Shown piece after piece: positions 50,356-59,750 of a stretch of 64,000 nt of DNA; the stretch's first letter is position 1, and every line of letters starts with the position of its first letter. Position numbers and translations under genes: made by a program. The notes below the pieces were generated by a model. That model saw nothing but the letters and a program-made list of their open reading frames with translations, made no database searches and was not told where the DNA came from. This DNA comes from Thomasclavelia spiroformis DSM 1552 (GTDB lineage Bacteria; Bacillota_I; Bacilli_A; Erysipelotrichales; Coprobacillaceae): assembly GCF_025149465.1 (NCBI RefSeq), contig NZ_CP102275.1, positions 62,001-126,000 on the forward strand. The letters run 5' to 3'.

Positions 50356-50652
50356 TTAATTGCCCAGTATGCCAATAGCCTTTTTTAGGACTTCTAAAGC
50401 ATCCTGTGTATCTTTCAGTTCTTTTTTTAATCTGGCAATTTCTTTAGCTTCGTCACTTGAATAATTACCGCTTCCTCTTGAATTAATTACGCCGTCATTA
50501 CTACTGGCATCTTTAAGCCATTTATGAACAGTGCTATCAGCAATACCAAACTGTTTAGCTATAGCTACTTTAGATTCATCAGGATGTTCTAAAACATATT
50601 GAACAACTCCCTGTTTAAATTCATCTGTAAATGTTGGTTTAGTCATCATCAT
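50356..50652 (-). CDS. IS3-family transposase OrfA (left element)
   Basis: About 98 residues from the first of three consecutive ATGs, behind AAAAGGGG. An N-terminal helix-turn-helix (VAIAKQFGIADSTVHKWL) binds the element ends and a C-terminal leucine-zipper-like segment (IARLKKELKDTQDALEVLKKA) allows dimerisation. The slippery A-AAA-AAG lies within the ALEVLKKA codons and would feed ribosomes into orfB. Confidence 0.88.
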   Translation of the reverse strand: MMMTKPTFTDEFKQGVVQYVLEHPDESKVAIAKQFGIADSTVHKWLKDASSNDGVINSRGSGNYSSDEAKEIARLKKELKDTQDALEVLKKAIGILGN

Positions 50653-50869
50653 ATACCCCTTTTCTATTTTTGATTTAAGCTTATGACATTGTATCATATA
50701 CTAGCTAGTTCTTCCATTTAACTGGTACAGTTTTTATTCTAGCATCAATATATTTAGGTCCAGTTAAATAGAGAAATGTCAGTAAAATAACAACAGTATT
50801 GATTAATACGGATAATAGATGTAACCTATATTAATCAATAATCAAATTATAAATAAGGGGTAGAGTTAT

Positions 50870-51172
50870 ATGGCTAAAAAGAAACAAATCGATAAACAAT
50901 TTAAAATTGATGCTGTTAATTATAGGAAGCATCATCCTGAACTTACCATGGCTGAAGTAGCTAATAATCTTGGAATCTCATTAAGTTCTATTCATCGCTG
51001 GATCAAAGAATATTCATCAAACAGCGATGATGAAAGCAAGGTATTTAGAGGTTCTGGTAATTATTCCAGTGATGATGCAAAAGAACTAGCAAGATTAAAA
51101 AAAGAAAACAGGGATTTAAGAGATGCTGTTGAAATATTAAAAAAAGCTATGAACATTCTCAACAGCCAGTAA
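50870..51172 (+). CDS. IS3-family transposase OrfA (right element)
   Basis: 100 residues: a helix-turn-helix (MAEVANNLGISLSSIHRWI) and a zipper-like C terminus (LARLKKENRDLRDAVEILKKA). It resembles the left OrfA in plan (shared GSGNYSSD segment) but not closely in sequence, so the two elements are distinct members. A slippery A-AAA-AAA near its end precedes the -1 frame orfB. Confidence 0.88.
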   Translation: MAKKKQIDKQFKIDAVNYRKHHPELTMAEVANNLGISLSSIHRWIKEYSSNSDDESKVFRGSGNYSSDDAKELARLKKENRDLRDAVEILKKAMNILNSQ

Positions 51173-51189
51173 GTATTCTTTATAGAGCA

Positions 51190-52059
51190 TTGGACGAATA
51201 TATTGATAAAGATGCTGATTCTAATAAGGTTTCGATTAGAGCAGTAACCAGAATATTAAATATTTCCAGAAGCGGTTTTAAATCATGGAAGCATCGTAAA
51301 AAATCCCATCAGCAATTGCACAAAGAACGAATCAAAGAAATGATTCTAACTATTTATCATGAAAACAAAGAAATTTATGGAGCACCAAAAATCATCTATA
51401 TCCTGCGGCAAAAAGGAATAAAGATAAGCATGAAAACAGTCAGTAATTATATGCGTGAGATGGGAATAAAAGCCTGCTATATAAAACACTGGACAAAAAC
51501 AACGATTTCTAAAAATTACACTGCAGATTTAAAAAATCTGCTTAAAAGAGAATTCAATCCAGACAGGCCAAATGCTTTCTGGTGTACAGACATAACCTAT
51601 ATCTGGACCTATGATGAGGGTTTTGTTTATTTAACAAGTGTAATGGATTTATATTCAAGAAAAATCATATCCTGGGTATTAACTAAAGATATGAAAGCCG
51701 AATCGGTAATAGAAGCAATAAATATTGCAAAAGCACGAAGAAATATTGAAAAACCGCTTGTGATCCATAGCGATCGTGGAGTGCAGTTTACAAGTGAAGA
51801 ATATCAAAAAATAACGATGAAAATGGAAAGAAGCTATTCAGAAAAGGGAACTCCATGGGATAATGCGTGTATAGAATCGTTTCATTCACTGATAAAAAGA
51901 GAATGGCTAAATCGATTCAAAATAATGGATTATAGACAAACATATCAATTAGTATTTGAGTATATTGAGACATTTTATAACACAGTAAGAATTCATAATC
52001 ATTGCGGTTATATGAGTCCAAATAATTATGAATCAGAATTTTTCAAATGTAGAAGTTAA
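51190..52059 (+). CDS. IS3-family transposase OrfB (right element)
   Basis: The 289-residue frame has the DDE catalytic core WCTDITYIW, IHSDRG and ACIESFHSLIKRE. The nominal start is a TTG at 51190, but the frame is open back to orfA in the -1 phase, so a frameshifted OrfAB fusion is expected. Both catalytic and N-terminal (IYGAPKIIYILRQKG) motifs are intact; the element looks functional. Confidence 0.88.
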   Translation: MDEYIDKDADSNKVSIRAVTRILNISRSGFKSWKHRKKSHQQLHKERIKEMILTIYHENKEIYGAPKIIYILRQKGIKISMKTVSNYMREMGIKACYIKHWTKTTISKNYTADLKNLLKREFNPDRPNAFWCTDITYIWTYDEGFVYLTSVMDLYSRKIISWVLTKDMKAESVIEAINIAKARRNIEKPLVIHSDRGVQFTSEEYQKITMKMERSYSEKGTPWDNACIESFHSLIKREWLNRFKIMDYRQTYQLVFEYIETFYNTVRIHNHCGYMSPNNYESEFFKCRS

Positions 52060-52106
52060 ATAGAAAAATTTCTATTTAACTGGTACTTTTTCTTGACATA
52101 GTACCA

Positions 52107-52481
52107 ATAAGGGAAATTACCAAAAGAAATAGACCAATAACAAGTAAACAACTTGTAAAAGAACTTGAAATGTTTATAAGCGGATGGGTCAATTATTATA
52201 AGATAGCTGATATGAAGAAATATCTTAAAGAAGTTGACTCATGGATAAGACGAAGAATAAGAATGATATATTGGAAAAGATGGAAATTGGTAAGAACGAA
52301 GTATAGGAATATACAAAAGCTAGGTATCAATAAAAGTAAGGCATGGGAATGGGCAAACACAAGAAAAAGCTACTGGCACATAGCCAATAGCTTCATACTC
52401 TCTAGAACACTAACAAATGAGGTATTAAAAATATACGGATTTATAAGTACACTAGATTATTACAACTCTATAAACTTATGA
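52107..52481 (+). pseudogene. ltrA: C-terminal remnant of the second intron's reverse transcriptase
   Basis: About 124 codons matching the end of the protein at 12451-13869, beginning REITKRNRPI and running through GIIM motifs RRRIRMIYWKRWK and KAWEWANTRKSYW. It has no start of its own and no RT catalytic domain. Substitutions relative to the intact copy (for example SGWVNYYKIADMKKYL against TGWVNYYRIANMSKHL) show that the two introns diverged before, or independently of, the IS insertion. Confidence 0.88.
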
Positions 52482-52550
52482 AACGCCGTGTAGGGAACCC
52501 TACGCACGGTGTTGTGAAAGGGGCGAAAGATTATAATTCTTAGCCCCTAT

Positions 52551-53139
52551 TCAATTGTAAAAATTTGTATTTTTTAATAAATAAATGTAATCATTTACAT
52601 TTATTTAAATAGTTAATAAATGAAAATACTTATTATCTTAAATAGTGCATGATTAATAGGTGATTAAGTAAATAAATAATGTACACTGCAAGATGTTTAT
52701 AATATATTAGTTCATATATAGGTTAAATCTAATTTTATACGATATATTCAGGATATTTTACTATTTTGATGGGAATGAATGTATGTAAAAATCGAAAAAA
52801 TTTAAATTATGTTAAATTATTTGAGCGTTTTTACTAAATTGTGTAAAAGTGCAAATTTATTTTTAAAAATTTTAAATACTATTCACTAGTTTTGATATAT
52901 TATTATAGAGGATAATGAAACCCATTACATTTGAGGTATGCAATTATCGCATCAGTTTGCTGTTAAGATAACGCAGTGACTGAAGTATCACTTTTCTATT
53001 GATAAAAGTTTATGTAATAAGTATTTATACTATACTTAAATCTATTATAAGAAAGGAGATGTTAAAAACTAAAATTTATTATAAAGCTATGTTATAAGAG
53101 AAATGTAAATTCATGGGATTTAGAGAAAGGGGATATAAG
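52551..53139 (+). promoter_or_regulatory. Long upstream region of the GH31 gene
   Basis: About 590 bases with no protein-coding gene. They hold the 12-bp inverted repeat at 52579-52606 and a promoter-like TTCACT ... TATTAT near 52882-52905. A cre-like ATGAAACCCATTACAT follows at 52915-52930, with two mismatches in the central R and G. The imperfect repeat TTATCGCA / GATAACGCA is near 52945-52975, and AAAGGGG lies before the start codon. Catabolite control of the enzyme is plausible but less well supported than for the GH105 gene. Confidence 0.45.
52579..52606 (+). repeat. Perfect 12-bp inverted repeat behind the second intron
   Basis: AAATAAATGTAA-TCAT-TTACATTTATTT. It has only one G/C pair per arm and no T run follows, so it suits a protein operator better than a terminator. 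It lies 29 bases after the intron's 3' end, ahead of the GH31 gene. Confidence 0.6.
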
Positions 53140-56100
53140 ATGAATAAAAAGACATTTCACAAAATTAGTGTTTGGTCATTAGCTGCGATGATGTCACTTT
53201 CAACAATTAGTACAACTACTATTGGTTTATCGGCTAAAAATGCACTAAATGATCAAATCAGTACATTAGAGGTTGATGAAGCTGGTTATAATGTGTTAGG
53301 TGCGGTTACATCTGCTGTGGTTGATGGCAATAAAGTTGATTTAACTATTAGAACAGGTGAAAAAATTCGTTTTACATTCTTAGAACAAAATGTATTTAGA
53401 ATGTATATGGCTCCTGAAGGAGAAGAGTTCCAAGAATATCCAACACCTAATGGAAGTGATCATACTGCAACTATTACAAATAAAACAGATGATCAATATA
53501 AAGCTGAATATGATGTAGTTCCTGAATTAACAGATGATGGAGATAAATATACTATTTCAACTGATAAAATTAAATTAGAAATAGTTAAAGAAACTTCATT
53601 AATGAAATTAATGAAAGCTGATGGAACAGTTGTATGGGAAGAAGCTGCACCATTAAAATATAAATCAGGAAGTACTGTTCAAACATTAAAAACTAATGAA
53701 AAAGAATATTTCTTTGGTGGAGGGACACAAAATGGTTACTTCTCACACAAAGGTAAATCTATCAAAATTGTAGCTACAAATACTTGGGTTGATGGATCAG
53801 TAGCCAGCCCTAATCCATTCTATTGGTCAACGGATGGTTATGGGGTTGTAAGAAATACATGGAAACCTGGTCAATACGATTTTGATTCAAAAGGTGACGG
53901 AACTGTTACAACTACTCATAATGAAAAAAGATTTGATGCTTATTATTTTGTAGATGATAGTGCTGAGGATATTTTAGGTGATTACTATGAATTAACTGGT
54001 ACACCTGCTGAATTACCTGAATATGCTTCATATTTAGGGCATTTAAACTGCTACAACCGTGATTACTGGTTAGAAGTACCAGAAGGAACTAGCGGAGCAG
54101 TTAAATTAGGTGATAAATGGTATAAAGAATCACAATCTGATAATGGTGGAGTTAAAGAAACATTATTAGGTGGTAATACTACAGCTCAACAAGTTATTGA
54201 AGATCACAAAGCAAATGATATGCCTTTGGGTTGGTTTGCTCCAAATGATGGTTATGGTTGTGGTTATGGTCAAGCAGATACTCAAGCTGGAGATATTGAT
54301 AACTTAAAAAACTTTGCTGATTTTGCAAAGGCAAATGGGGTTGAAACAGGGTTATGGACACAATCAAATTTATGGCCTGCTGATCCAAGTAACCCTCAAA
54401 AAGGTGAACGTGATATTTATAAAGAAGTTGAAGCTGGTGTTCATGCAACTAAAACCGATGTTGCTTGGGTAGGTCCTGCATACTCATTTGCTTTAAACGG
54501 TGTAAGTGTTGCTTATGATGCAATCGCTTCTAGATCTGGATTAAAACCAGCTATTGTTACTTTAGATGGTTGGGCAGGTACTCAACGTTATGGTGGTATT
54601 TGGACTGGTGACCAATCAGGAGGAAATTGGGAATATATTAGATTCCATATTCCAACTTATATTGGAACAGCTTTATCAGGTCAACCAAATGTAGGTAGTG
54701 ACATGGATGGAATCTTTGGTGGAAGTAATAAAATTATTAACACACGTGATTTCCAATGGAAAGCATTCAGTACATATATGTTAGATATGGATGGATGGGG
54801 ATCTAATCAAAAAACACCTTGGGCTTTAGGTGAAGATGTAACATCTATCAATAGAACTTATTTAAAATTAAAGGCTCAATTAATGCCATATATTAATACA
54901 ATTTCACATGAAGCAACTGCTGAAGGTGGATTACCAATGATTAGAGCAATGTTCTTGGAAGAAGAAAATGCTTATACTTTAGGAACTGCTACTCAATACC
55001 AATATATGTGGGGAGATAATTTCTTAGTAGCACCAATTTACCAAAACACAGCTGCTGATGCAGAAGGAAATGATGTTAGAAATGATATCTATTTACCTGG
55101 AACAAGCGATGTATGGATTGATTATTTTACAGGAAAACAATATCGAGGTGGACAAGTATTAAATAACTTTGATGCTCCTATCTGGAAATTGCCATTATTT
55201 GTAAAAAATGGGTCAATCATTCCTATGTATGCAGAAAACAATAACCCTGAAGCAGTATCAGAAACAAATACAGATGGTCTAGATAGATCACAACGTATTG
55301 TTGAATTCTATCCATATGGTTCAACACAATTTGAAGCATATGAAGATGATGGTAAAACATTAGGTGGAGCATCTAGTAAAACTTTATTAACTTCTGATGT
55401 TAAAGATGGAATTGCTACTTTAAAAGCAGAAAAATCAGTAGGAAGTTATTCTGGAATGGTAAAAGAAAGATCTACTGAATTTGTAGTAAATGCTTCAAAA
55501 GCACCAACAAAAGTAACAGGTAATGTTGCTGGTAAAGATGTTGTATTTACAGCTGTTTCAACTCAAGAAGAATATGATGCGGCTAAAGGTAATGTATACT
55601 TCTATAATGAAAATCCTTCTGTAATTGTTAAAGATTATGCAACTGAGGGAACTAAATATGCTAATATTGAAGAAACAACAACACCAAAATTATATGTAAA
55701 ATCTGCTGAAAAAGTAGATATTACTGAATATGACTTCACTGTAAATGTTGAAGGATTTGAAAACACTCAAGATTTAGGTGAAGATATTGAAGATTCATCA
55801 GTAGCTGTTCCTACAAACTTTGTAGAACAATCAAAAACAGATTCTGAAATTATTCTTGATTGGGATGATATGGAAGATGCGGTAAGTTACGATATTGAAG
55901 TAGATGGTACAGTATATAGAAATATTTTAGATTCTACTTATACACATAGTGGATTAAAATATTTAACTGATCATACATATCGTGTGCGTGCAGTAAGAGC
56001 TGATGGTCATTATTCTGCATGGTCTCAACCACTTAATATTCAAACTGATGATAATCCATATCGTAATGTGCCTAATTTTACTGCAGATTGGAGCTATGGA

Positions 56101-59100
56101 GATTCATGGGGAGATTTAGAAGATGCATTTGACCATAATACAAATACAATGTTCCACTCAACAAAAGCTGTAACTCCAGATCAAATGATGACATTAGACT
56201 TAGGAGCGGCTTATCAACTTGATAAATTGACTTACCAACCACGTATGGATAACAAAGGTAATGGTACTGTTACACGTATGGATGTCTATGCAAGTTTAGA
56301 TGGTATCAATTATACAAAAGTATGGGATGGAAAAGAAAATGCTGCTTGGACATACTCAAGTAGTATGGAAGATCCAGATATTAAGGAAGTTACGTTAAAT
56401 GGTGTAAAAGCACGCTACTTAAAATTAAGTGTTTTAGAATCAAAAGGTGGATTCTTCTCTGCTTCTGAAATTACACCATATAAATTAGATGGTACAAATG
56501 CTTGGGTTGTTGGTGATGTTAATAACTCAGGTAAAGTTGACAATAATGACTTAACATTCTATGAAAACTATGTTGGATTGAAACCAGTTGATAACGATTG
56601 GGAATATTCAACATTAGGAAATATTGATAATAACCAAATTATTGATGCCTATGATATTTCATTTGTATCTAGAATGTTAGGTGATGAACCTGTAAATCCT
56701 TCACAAGCTGCAAAAGGTGTTGAAGGTAAGATTGAAATAGTTCCTTCAAAAACAGATATTAAAGCTGGAGATGAAGTAACATTAGACTTTTATGGAATTG
56801 GTTTAAAGAACGTTAATGCATTTAGTGTTGAAATGCCGGTTGATACTGACTTATTTGAAGTAACTAATTTTGGTAGCGCCTCATTATCAACAGTATTTAT
56901 GAGAAACTTCTCAAAAACTAGATTCCATAATGATGGTTCAGTTGATAACTATGTATGTTTCGCTAATGAAGGAACACAAGAATTAATTAACGGAACTGGA
57001 AGTCTTGCTAAAGTTACAATTAGAGCTACTCAAGATTTTAATTGGGATACAAAAGCTACACAAGCAATCGTAGTTGGTCAAGATTTATCAAAAGCTGATG
57101 CTTTGATTGATATTACACAAGAACCAACAGCTCCAGAAACAAAAGATGTCTTAGGATTAAATGATATCAAAGCTATTACATTTGATAATGATAAAAAACA
57201 AGGCATGGATGGTAGTGAATTATGGCAACAATCTAACTGGAAGGAATTATTATTTGATGGTGATAAATCTGGAACACTTGCAGAATTCAAATGGTATTTA
57301 AATACTTATCCTGAAGCTGGAGATATTGCTGAAGAAGTAAAACTTCCTACAGATATGAATTTTACATTTAATGAAGCAGAACCATTAAAAACAATTAAAG
57401 TTTATAACCGTGTAGGTGGTAACGGCTCTGTAACAAGTATTAAAGCAACTGCTTATGCTGGTGATACAGAATATGATTTAGGAACTATTAATGAAAATAG
57501 AGAAGTGTTTGAATTTACAGTTCCTAAAGAAGCTACAAATATCGATCGTGTAGTAATTACACCATTAACAAGTACTGGTACAGCTACTGGAACAACTACT
57601 GGTAGTGAAACAAACCGTATGTTATCATTACGTGAAATTGAATTTGAAACTGATAGTGCAGTAAAAGCTACAGGTATTGAATTCACTAAAGATAGTGCTG
57701 ATAGTGTATACACAGGTGCGATTGCAGAAGTATCTGCTGTTGTAACACCAGATAATGCAAGTAATCCATTCTACGAAATTACAAGTAGTGATGAAACTAT
57801 TGCAAAAGTAATTAAAATTCCAATGGAAGATAAATATATTTATGCAGTTCAAGGTATTAAAGAAGGAACAGTAACTTTAACTGCAACATCAGAAGATGGA
57901 CAATTTACTGCTACTAAAGAATTTAAAGTTGTTGAAGGTGTAGATACGTCTGTATTACAAGGACAAATTGATAAGTTTGAAGATTTATATGAAAACTTAT
58001 ATACAGTTGAAAGTTATGCTAAAGTAAAAGGATTAGTTACTAGTGCAAAAGAATTAATTTCTTCAAAAGACGTAACTCAAGCTGCTGTTGATAAAATTAC
58101 AATTGACATTGTTAATGCAATGAAAGAATTAGAATTCAAAGGTTCTAATACTGATCAACCATCTAGTCAAAACTTAATTCCTCAAAATACATTAAAACGT
58201 TATGATGAATCAAGTATGTCTGCTGCAGAAAAAGAAGATGCAAGTTATACAATTGATGGTAAAACAGATACAATTTGGCATTCAAATTACAATTCAAGTT
58301 ATAAATTACCACAATATGTAACTATTGATTTAGGTGCTGTTTATGACTTAGAACAAGTTAATATGTTACCACGTCAAAATAGTCGTAATGGACATATTAC
58401 ACATTATCGTATTGAAGTAAGTACTGATGGAACTGCATTTACACCAGTTGTTGAAGGATATCTAGAAAATGATGGTAATTCATTGACTGATCCTGGTAAA
58501 GAAAAAGAAATTAAATTTGATACAACAAAAGCTCAATATGTAAGATTTATTGCAATCGAATCATTAGGTGATAGAAATAATGCATATGCATCTATCGCTG
58601 AATTAAACTTCTATGGAACTACTGAAAGTGGAGAAGTAGAAACAGTAAATAAAGCTGCATTAGAAGCAGCAGTAACTACTGCAAATGCACTTAAAGAACA
58701 AGGAGCATTAAACAATGTTATTCCTGCGGTAGTGGCAGAATTCAACGCAGCACTTGCAGAAGCTGAAGGAATTTTAGCTGACTCAAATGCTGATCAAGTT
58801 ACAGTTGATGCTTCATTCTTCCGCCTTGCAACAGCTATTCAAATGGTAGACTTTGTAAAAGGTGACAAAACAGAATTAATAAAATTAGTTGAAGAATATA
58901 GTAAACTTGAAGAAAATAATTATACTACAGCTTCATGGGAAGTATTTAAAGGTGCATTAGATGCAGCAATCGCTGTTAGAGATGATGAAAATGCCTTAGA
59001 ATATGAAGTAAAAGAAGCATTAAATAACTTAAAAGATGGATATGCACAATTAGTTGTTGTTGCTGATAAGACAGCATTACAAGCAATGGTAGATAAAGTT

Positions 59101-59622
59101 AATGGATTAGATGAAAAATTATATACAGAAGCATCATGGGCAAAACTTGCTGATCCAATGGCAAAAGCTAATGAAGTGCTTGCAAATAAAGACGCAACTC
59201 AAGATGAAGTAAATGCTGCTTATGAAGCATTAGTAAGAGCATATCTAGAATTGAGATTAATTCCAAATAAAGATTTATTAGAAGATTTAATTAATAAAGC
59301 ACAAAGCTTTGAAGCTGCTAATTATACAGCTGATTCTTATGCAAACTTACGTTCTGCATTATTAGTTGCTCAATCAACATTAGCAAATGAAAGTGCTGAT
59401 GAAGCTGCAGTTAAAGCTGCTGTAGAAGGATTACAAGCAAGCATTGATGCTTTAGTACCAGTTAGTGCAGACAATAATGTTGCTTCTGGTGATAAAGTAA
59501 ATGCTGGTGATAAGACTGCTATTGCAACAGGTGATTCAACAAGTATGTTATCATCAATTGCTGGTTTAGCATTAGCATCTATTGCAATGTTCGGTGCAAA
59601 AAGAAGAAAAAAATCTAAATAA
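53140..59622 (+). CDS. Large surface GH31 glycosidase with dockerin-like, cohesin-like, CBM32 and FIVAR modules
   Basis: The start is the ATG at 53140, behind AAAGGGG; an upstream ATG at 53113 is less likely. The 2160-residue product starts with a signal peptide (to about residue 38) and a GH31 N-terminal beta domain. The catalytic barrel (about 300-690) has the nucleophile D440 (KTDVAWVG) and acid/base D491 (WTGDQSGG). Then follow FN3 (about 888-970), F5/8C (about 972-1118), dockerin-like GDVNNSGKVDNND and GNIDNNQIIDAYD (about 1120-1190), a cohesin-like domain (about 1195-1320), an F5/8-like part, BIG2, FIVAR, CBM32 (about 1675-1827), FIVAR repeats and an ATGD tail. Overall plan resembles GH31 alpha-N-acetylgalactosaminidases of gut bacteria acting on mucin O-glycans (inference). 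Confidence 0.88.
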   Translation: MNKKTFHKISVWSLAAMMSLSTISTTTIGLSAKNALNDQISTLEVDEAGYNVLGAVTSAVVDGNKVDLTIRTGEKIRFTFLEQNVFRMYMAPEGEEFQEYPTPNGSDHTATITNKTDDQYKAEYDVVPELTDDGDKYTISTDKIKLEIVKETSLMKLMKADGTVVWEEAAPLKYKSGSTVQTLKTNEKEYFFGGGTQNGYFSHKGKSIKIVATNTWVDGSVASPNPFYWSTDGYGVVRNTWKPGQYDFDSKGDGTVTTTHNEKRFDAYYFVDDSAEDILGDYYELTGTPAELPEYASYLGHLNCYNRDYWLEVPEGTSGAVKLGDKWYKESQSDNGGVKETLLGGNTTAQQVIEDHKANDMPLGWFAPNDGYGCGYGQADTQAGDIDNLKNFADFAKANGVETGLWTQSNLWPADPSNPQKGERDIYKEVEAGVHATKTDVAWVGPAYSFALNGVSVAYDAIASRSGLKPAIVTLDGWAGTQRYGGIWTGDQSGGNWEYIRFHIPTYIGTALSGQPNVGSDMDGIFGGSNKIINTRDFQWKAFSTYMLDMDGWGSNQKTPWALGEDVTSINRTYLKLKAQLMPYINTISHEATAEGGLPMIRAMFLEEENAYTLGTATQYQYMWGDNFLVAPIYQNTAADAEGNDVRNDIYLPGTSDVWIDYFTGKQYRGGQVLNNFDAPIWKLPLFVKNGSIIPMYAENNNPEAVSETNTDGLDRSQRIVEFYPYGSTQFEAYEDDGKTLGGASSKTLLTSDVKDGIATLKAEKSVGSYSGMVKERSTEFVVNASKAPTKVTGNVAGKDVVFTAVSTQEEYDAAKGNVYFYNENPSVIVKDYATEGTKYANIEETTTPKLYVKSAEKVDITEYDFTVNVEGFENTQDLGEDIEDSSVAVPTNFVEQSKTDSEIILDWDDMEDAVSYDIEVDGTVYRNILDSTYTHSGLKYLTDHTYRVRAVRADGHYSAWSQPLNIQTDDNPYRNVPNFTADWSYGDSWGDLEDAFDHNTNTMFHSTKAVTPDQMMTLDLGAAYQLDKLTYQPRMDNKGNGTVTRMDVYASLDGINYTKVWDGKENAAWTYSSSMEDPDIKEVTLNGVKARYLKLSVLESKGGFFSASEITPYKLDGTNAWVVGDVNNSGKVDNNDLTFYENYVGLKPVDNDWEYSTLGNIDNNQIIDAYDISFVSRMLGDEPVNPSQAAKGVEGKIEIVPSKTDIKAGDEVTLDFYGIGLKNVNAFSVEMPVDTDLFEVTNFGSASLSTVFMRNFSKTRFHNDGSVDNYVCFANEGTQELINGTGSLAKVTIRATQDFNWDTKATQAIVVGQDLSKADALIDITQEPTAPETKDVLGLNDIKAITFDNDKKQGMDGSELWQQSNWKELLFDGDKSGTLAEFKWYLNTYPEAGDIAEEVKLPTDMNFTFNEAEPLKTIKVYNRVGGNGSVTSIKATAYAGDTEYDLGTINENREVFEFTVPKEATNIDRVVITPLTSTGTATGTTTGSETNRMLSLREIEFETDSAVKATGIEFTKDSADSVYTGAIAEVSAVVTPDNASNPFYEITSSDETIAKVIKIPMEDKYIYAVQGIKEGTVTLTATSEDGQFTATKEFKVVEGVDTSVLQGQIDKFEDLYENLYTVESYAKVKGLVTSAKELISSKDVTQAAVDKITIDIVNAMKELEFKGSNTDQPSSQNLIPQNTLKRYDESSMSAAEKEDASYTIDGKTDTIWHSNYNSSYKLPQYVTIDLGAVYDLEQVNMLPRQNSRNGHITHYRIEVSTDGTAFTPVVEGYLENDGNSLTDPGKEKEIKFDTTKAQYVRFIAIESLGDRNNAYASIAELNFYGTTESGEVETVNKAALEAAVTTANALKEQGALNNVIPAVVAEFNAALAEAEGILADSNADQVTVDASFFRLATAIQMVDFVKGDKTELIKLVEEYSKLEENNYTTASWEVFKGALDAAIAVRDDENALEYEVKEALNNLKDGYAQLVVVADKTALQAMVDKVNGLDEKLYTEASWAKLADPMAKANEVLANKDATQDEVNAAYEALVRAYLELRLIPNKDLLEDLINKAQSFEAANYTADSYANLRSALLVAQSTLANESADEAAVKAAVEGLQASIDALVPVSADNNVASGDKVNAGDKTAIATGDSTSMLSSIAGLALASIAMFGAKRRKKSK

Positions 59623-59663
59623 TTAAAATAATCAATATTTTAAAGAAATAGATTTTATTTAGT

Positions 59664-59703
59664 AAAAAGGGGAATTGGATCTATGGAGATAATTCCTCTT
59701 TTA
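59664..59703 (+). terminator. Terminator after the GH31 gene
   Basis: AAAAGGGGAATT pairs with AATTCCTCTTTT (one mismatch), a loop of about 14 bases, then T-rich sequence. Confidence 0.75.
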
Positions 59704-59750
59704 CTTTATCTTTTATTTATGATAAAATATTTTGGAATGGAGTGTTTAAT

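Larger units (their letters stand above)
49426..52106. mobile_element. Pair of divergent IS3-family elements inside one perfect 16-bp inverted repeat
   Basis: TGGTACTATGTCAAGA (49426-49441) is exactly repeated in inverted form at 52091-52106. Inside are two complete orfA-orfB sets pointing outward: minus strand 49472-50652 and plus strand 50870-52059. Each inner end has a weaker copy of the terminal block (ACTGGTAC near 50722, GGTCCAGTTAAATAGA near 50757), and these two inner ends seem to share about 12 bases. No target duplication is visible, in keeping with a deletion in the intron. It is either two elements inserted head to head or a compound element that can move as a unit. Confidence 0.75.
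49170..52550 (+). mobile_element. Second group IIC intron, broken by an IS insertion and internal deletion
   Basis: The 5' end (GTGTGCCACGC, 49170-49425) and the 3' end (from 52107, with domain V, domain VI and CCCCTAT at 52550) match the intact copy at 12048-13938 closely. Between them an IS segment replaces about 1.19 kb, counted against the intact copy from about 12304 to 13491. That segment holds most of domains I-IV and the first three quarters of the reverse transcriptase gene. It can no longer encode its protein; trans-splicing help from the intact copy is unlikely because the catalytic core is interrupted. Confidence 0.88.
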
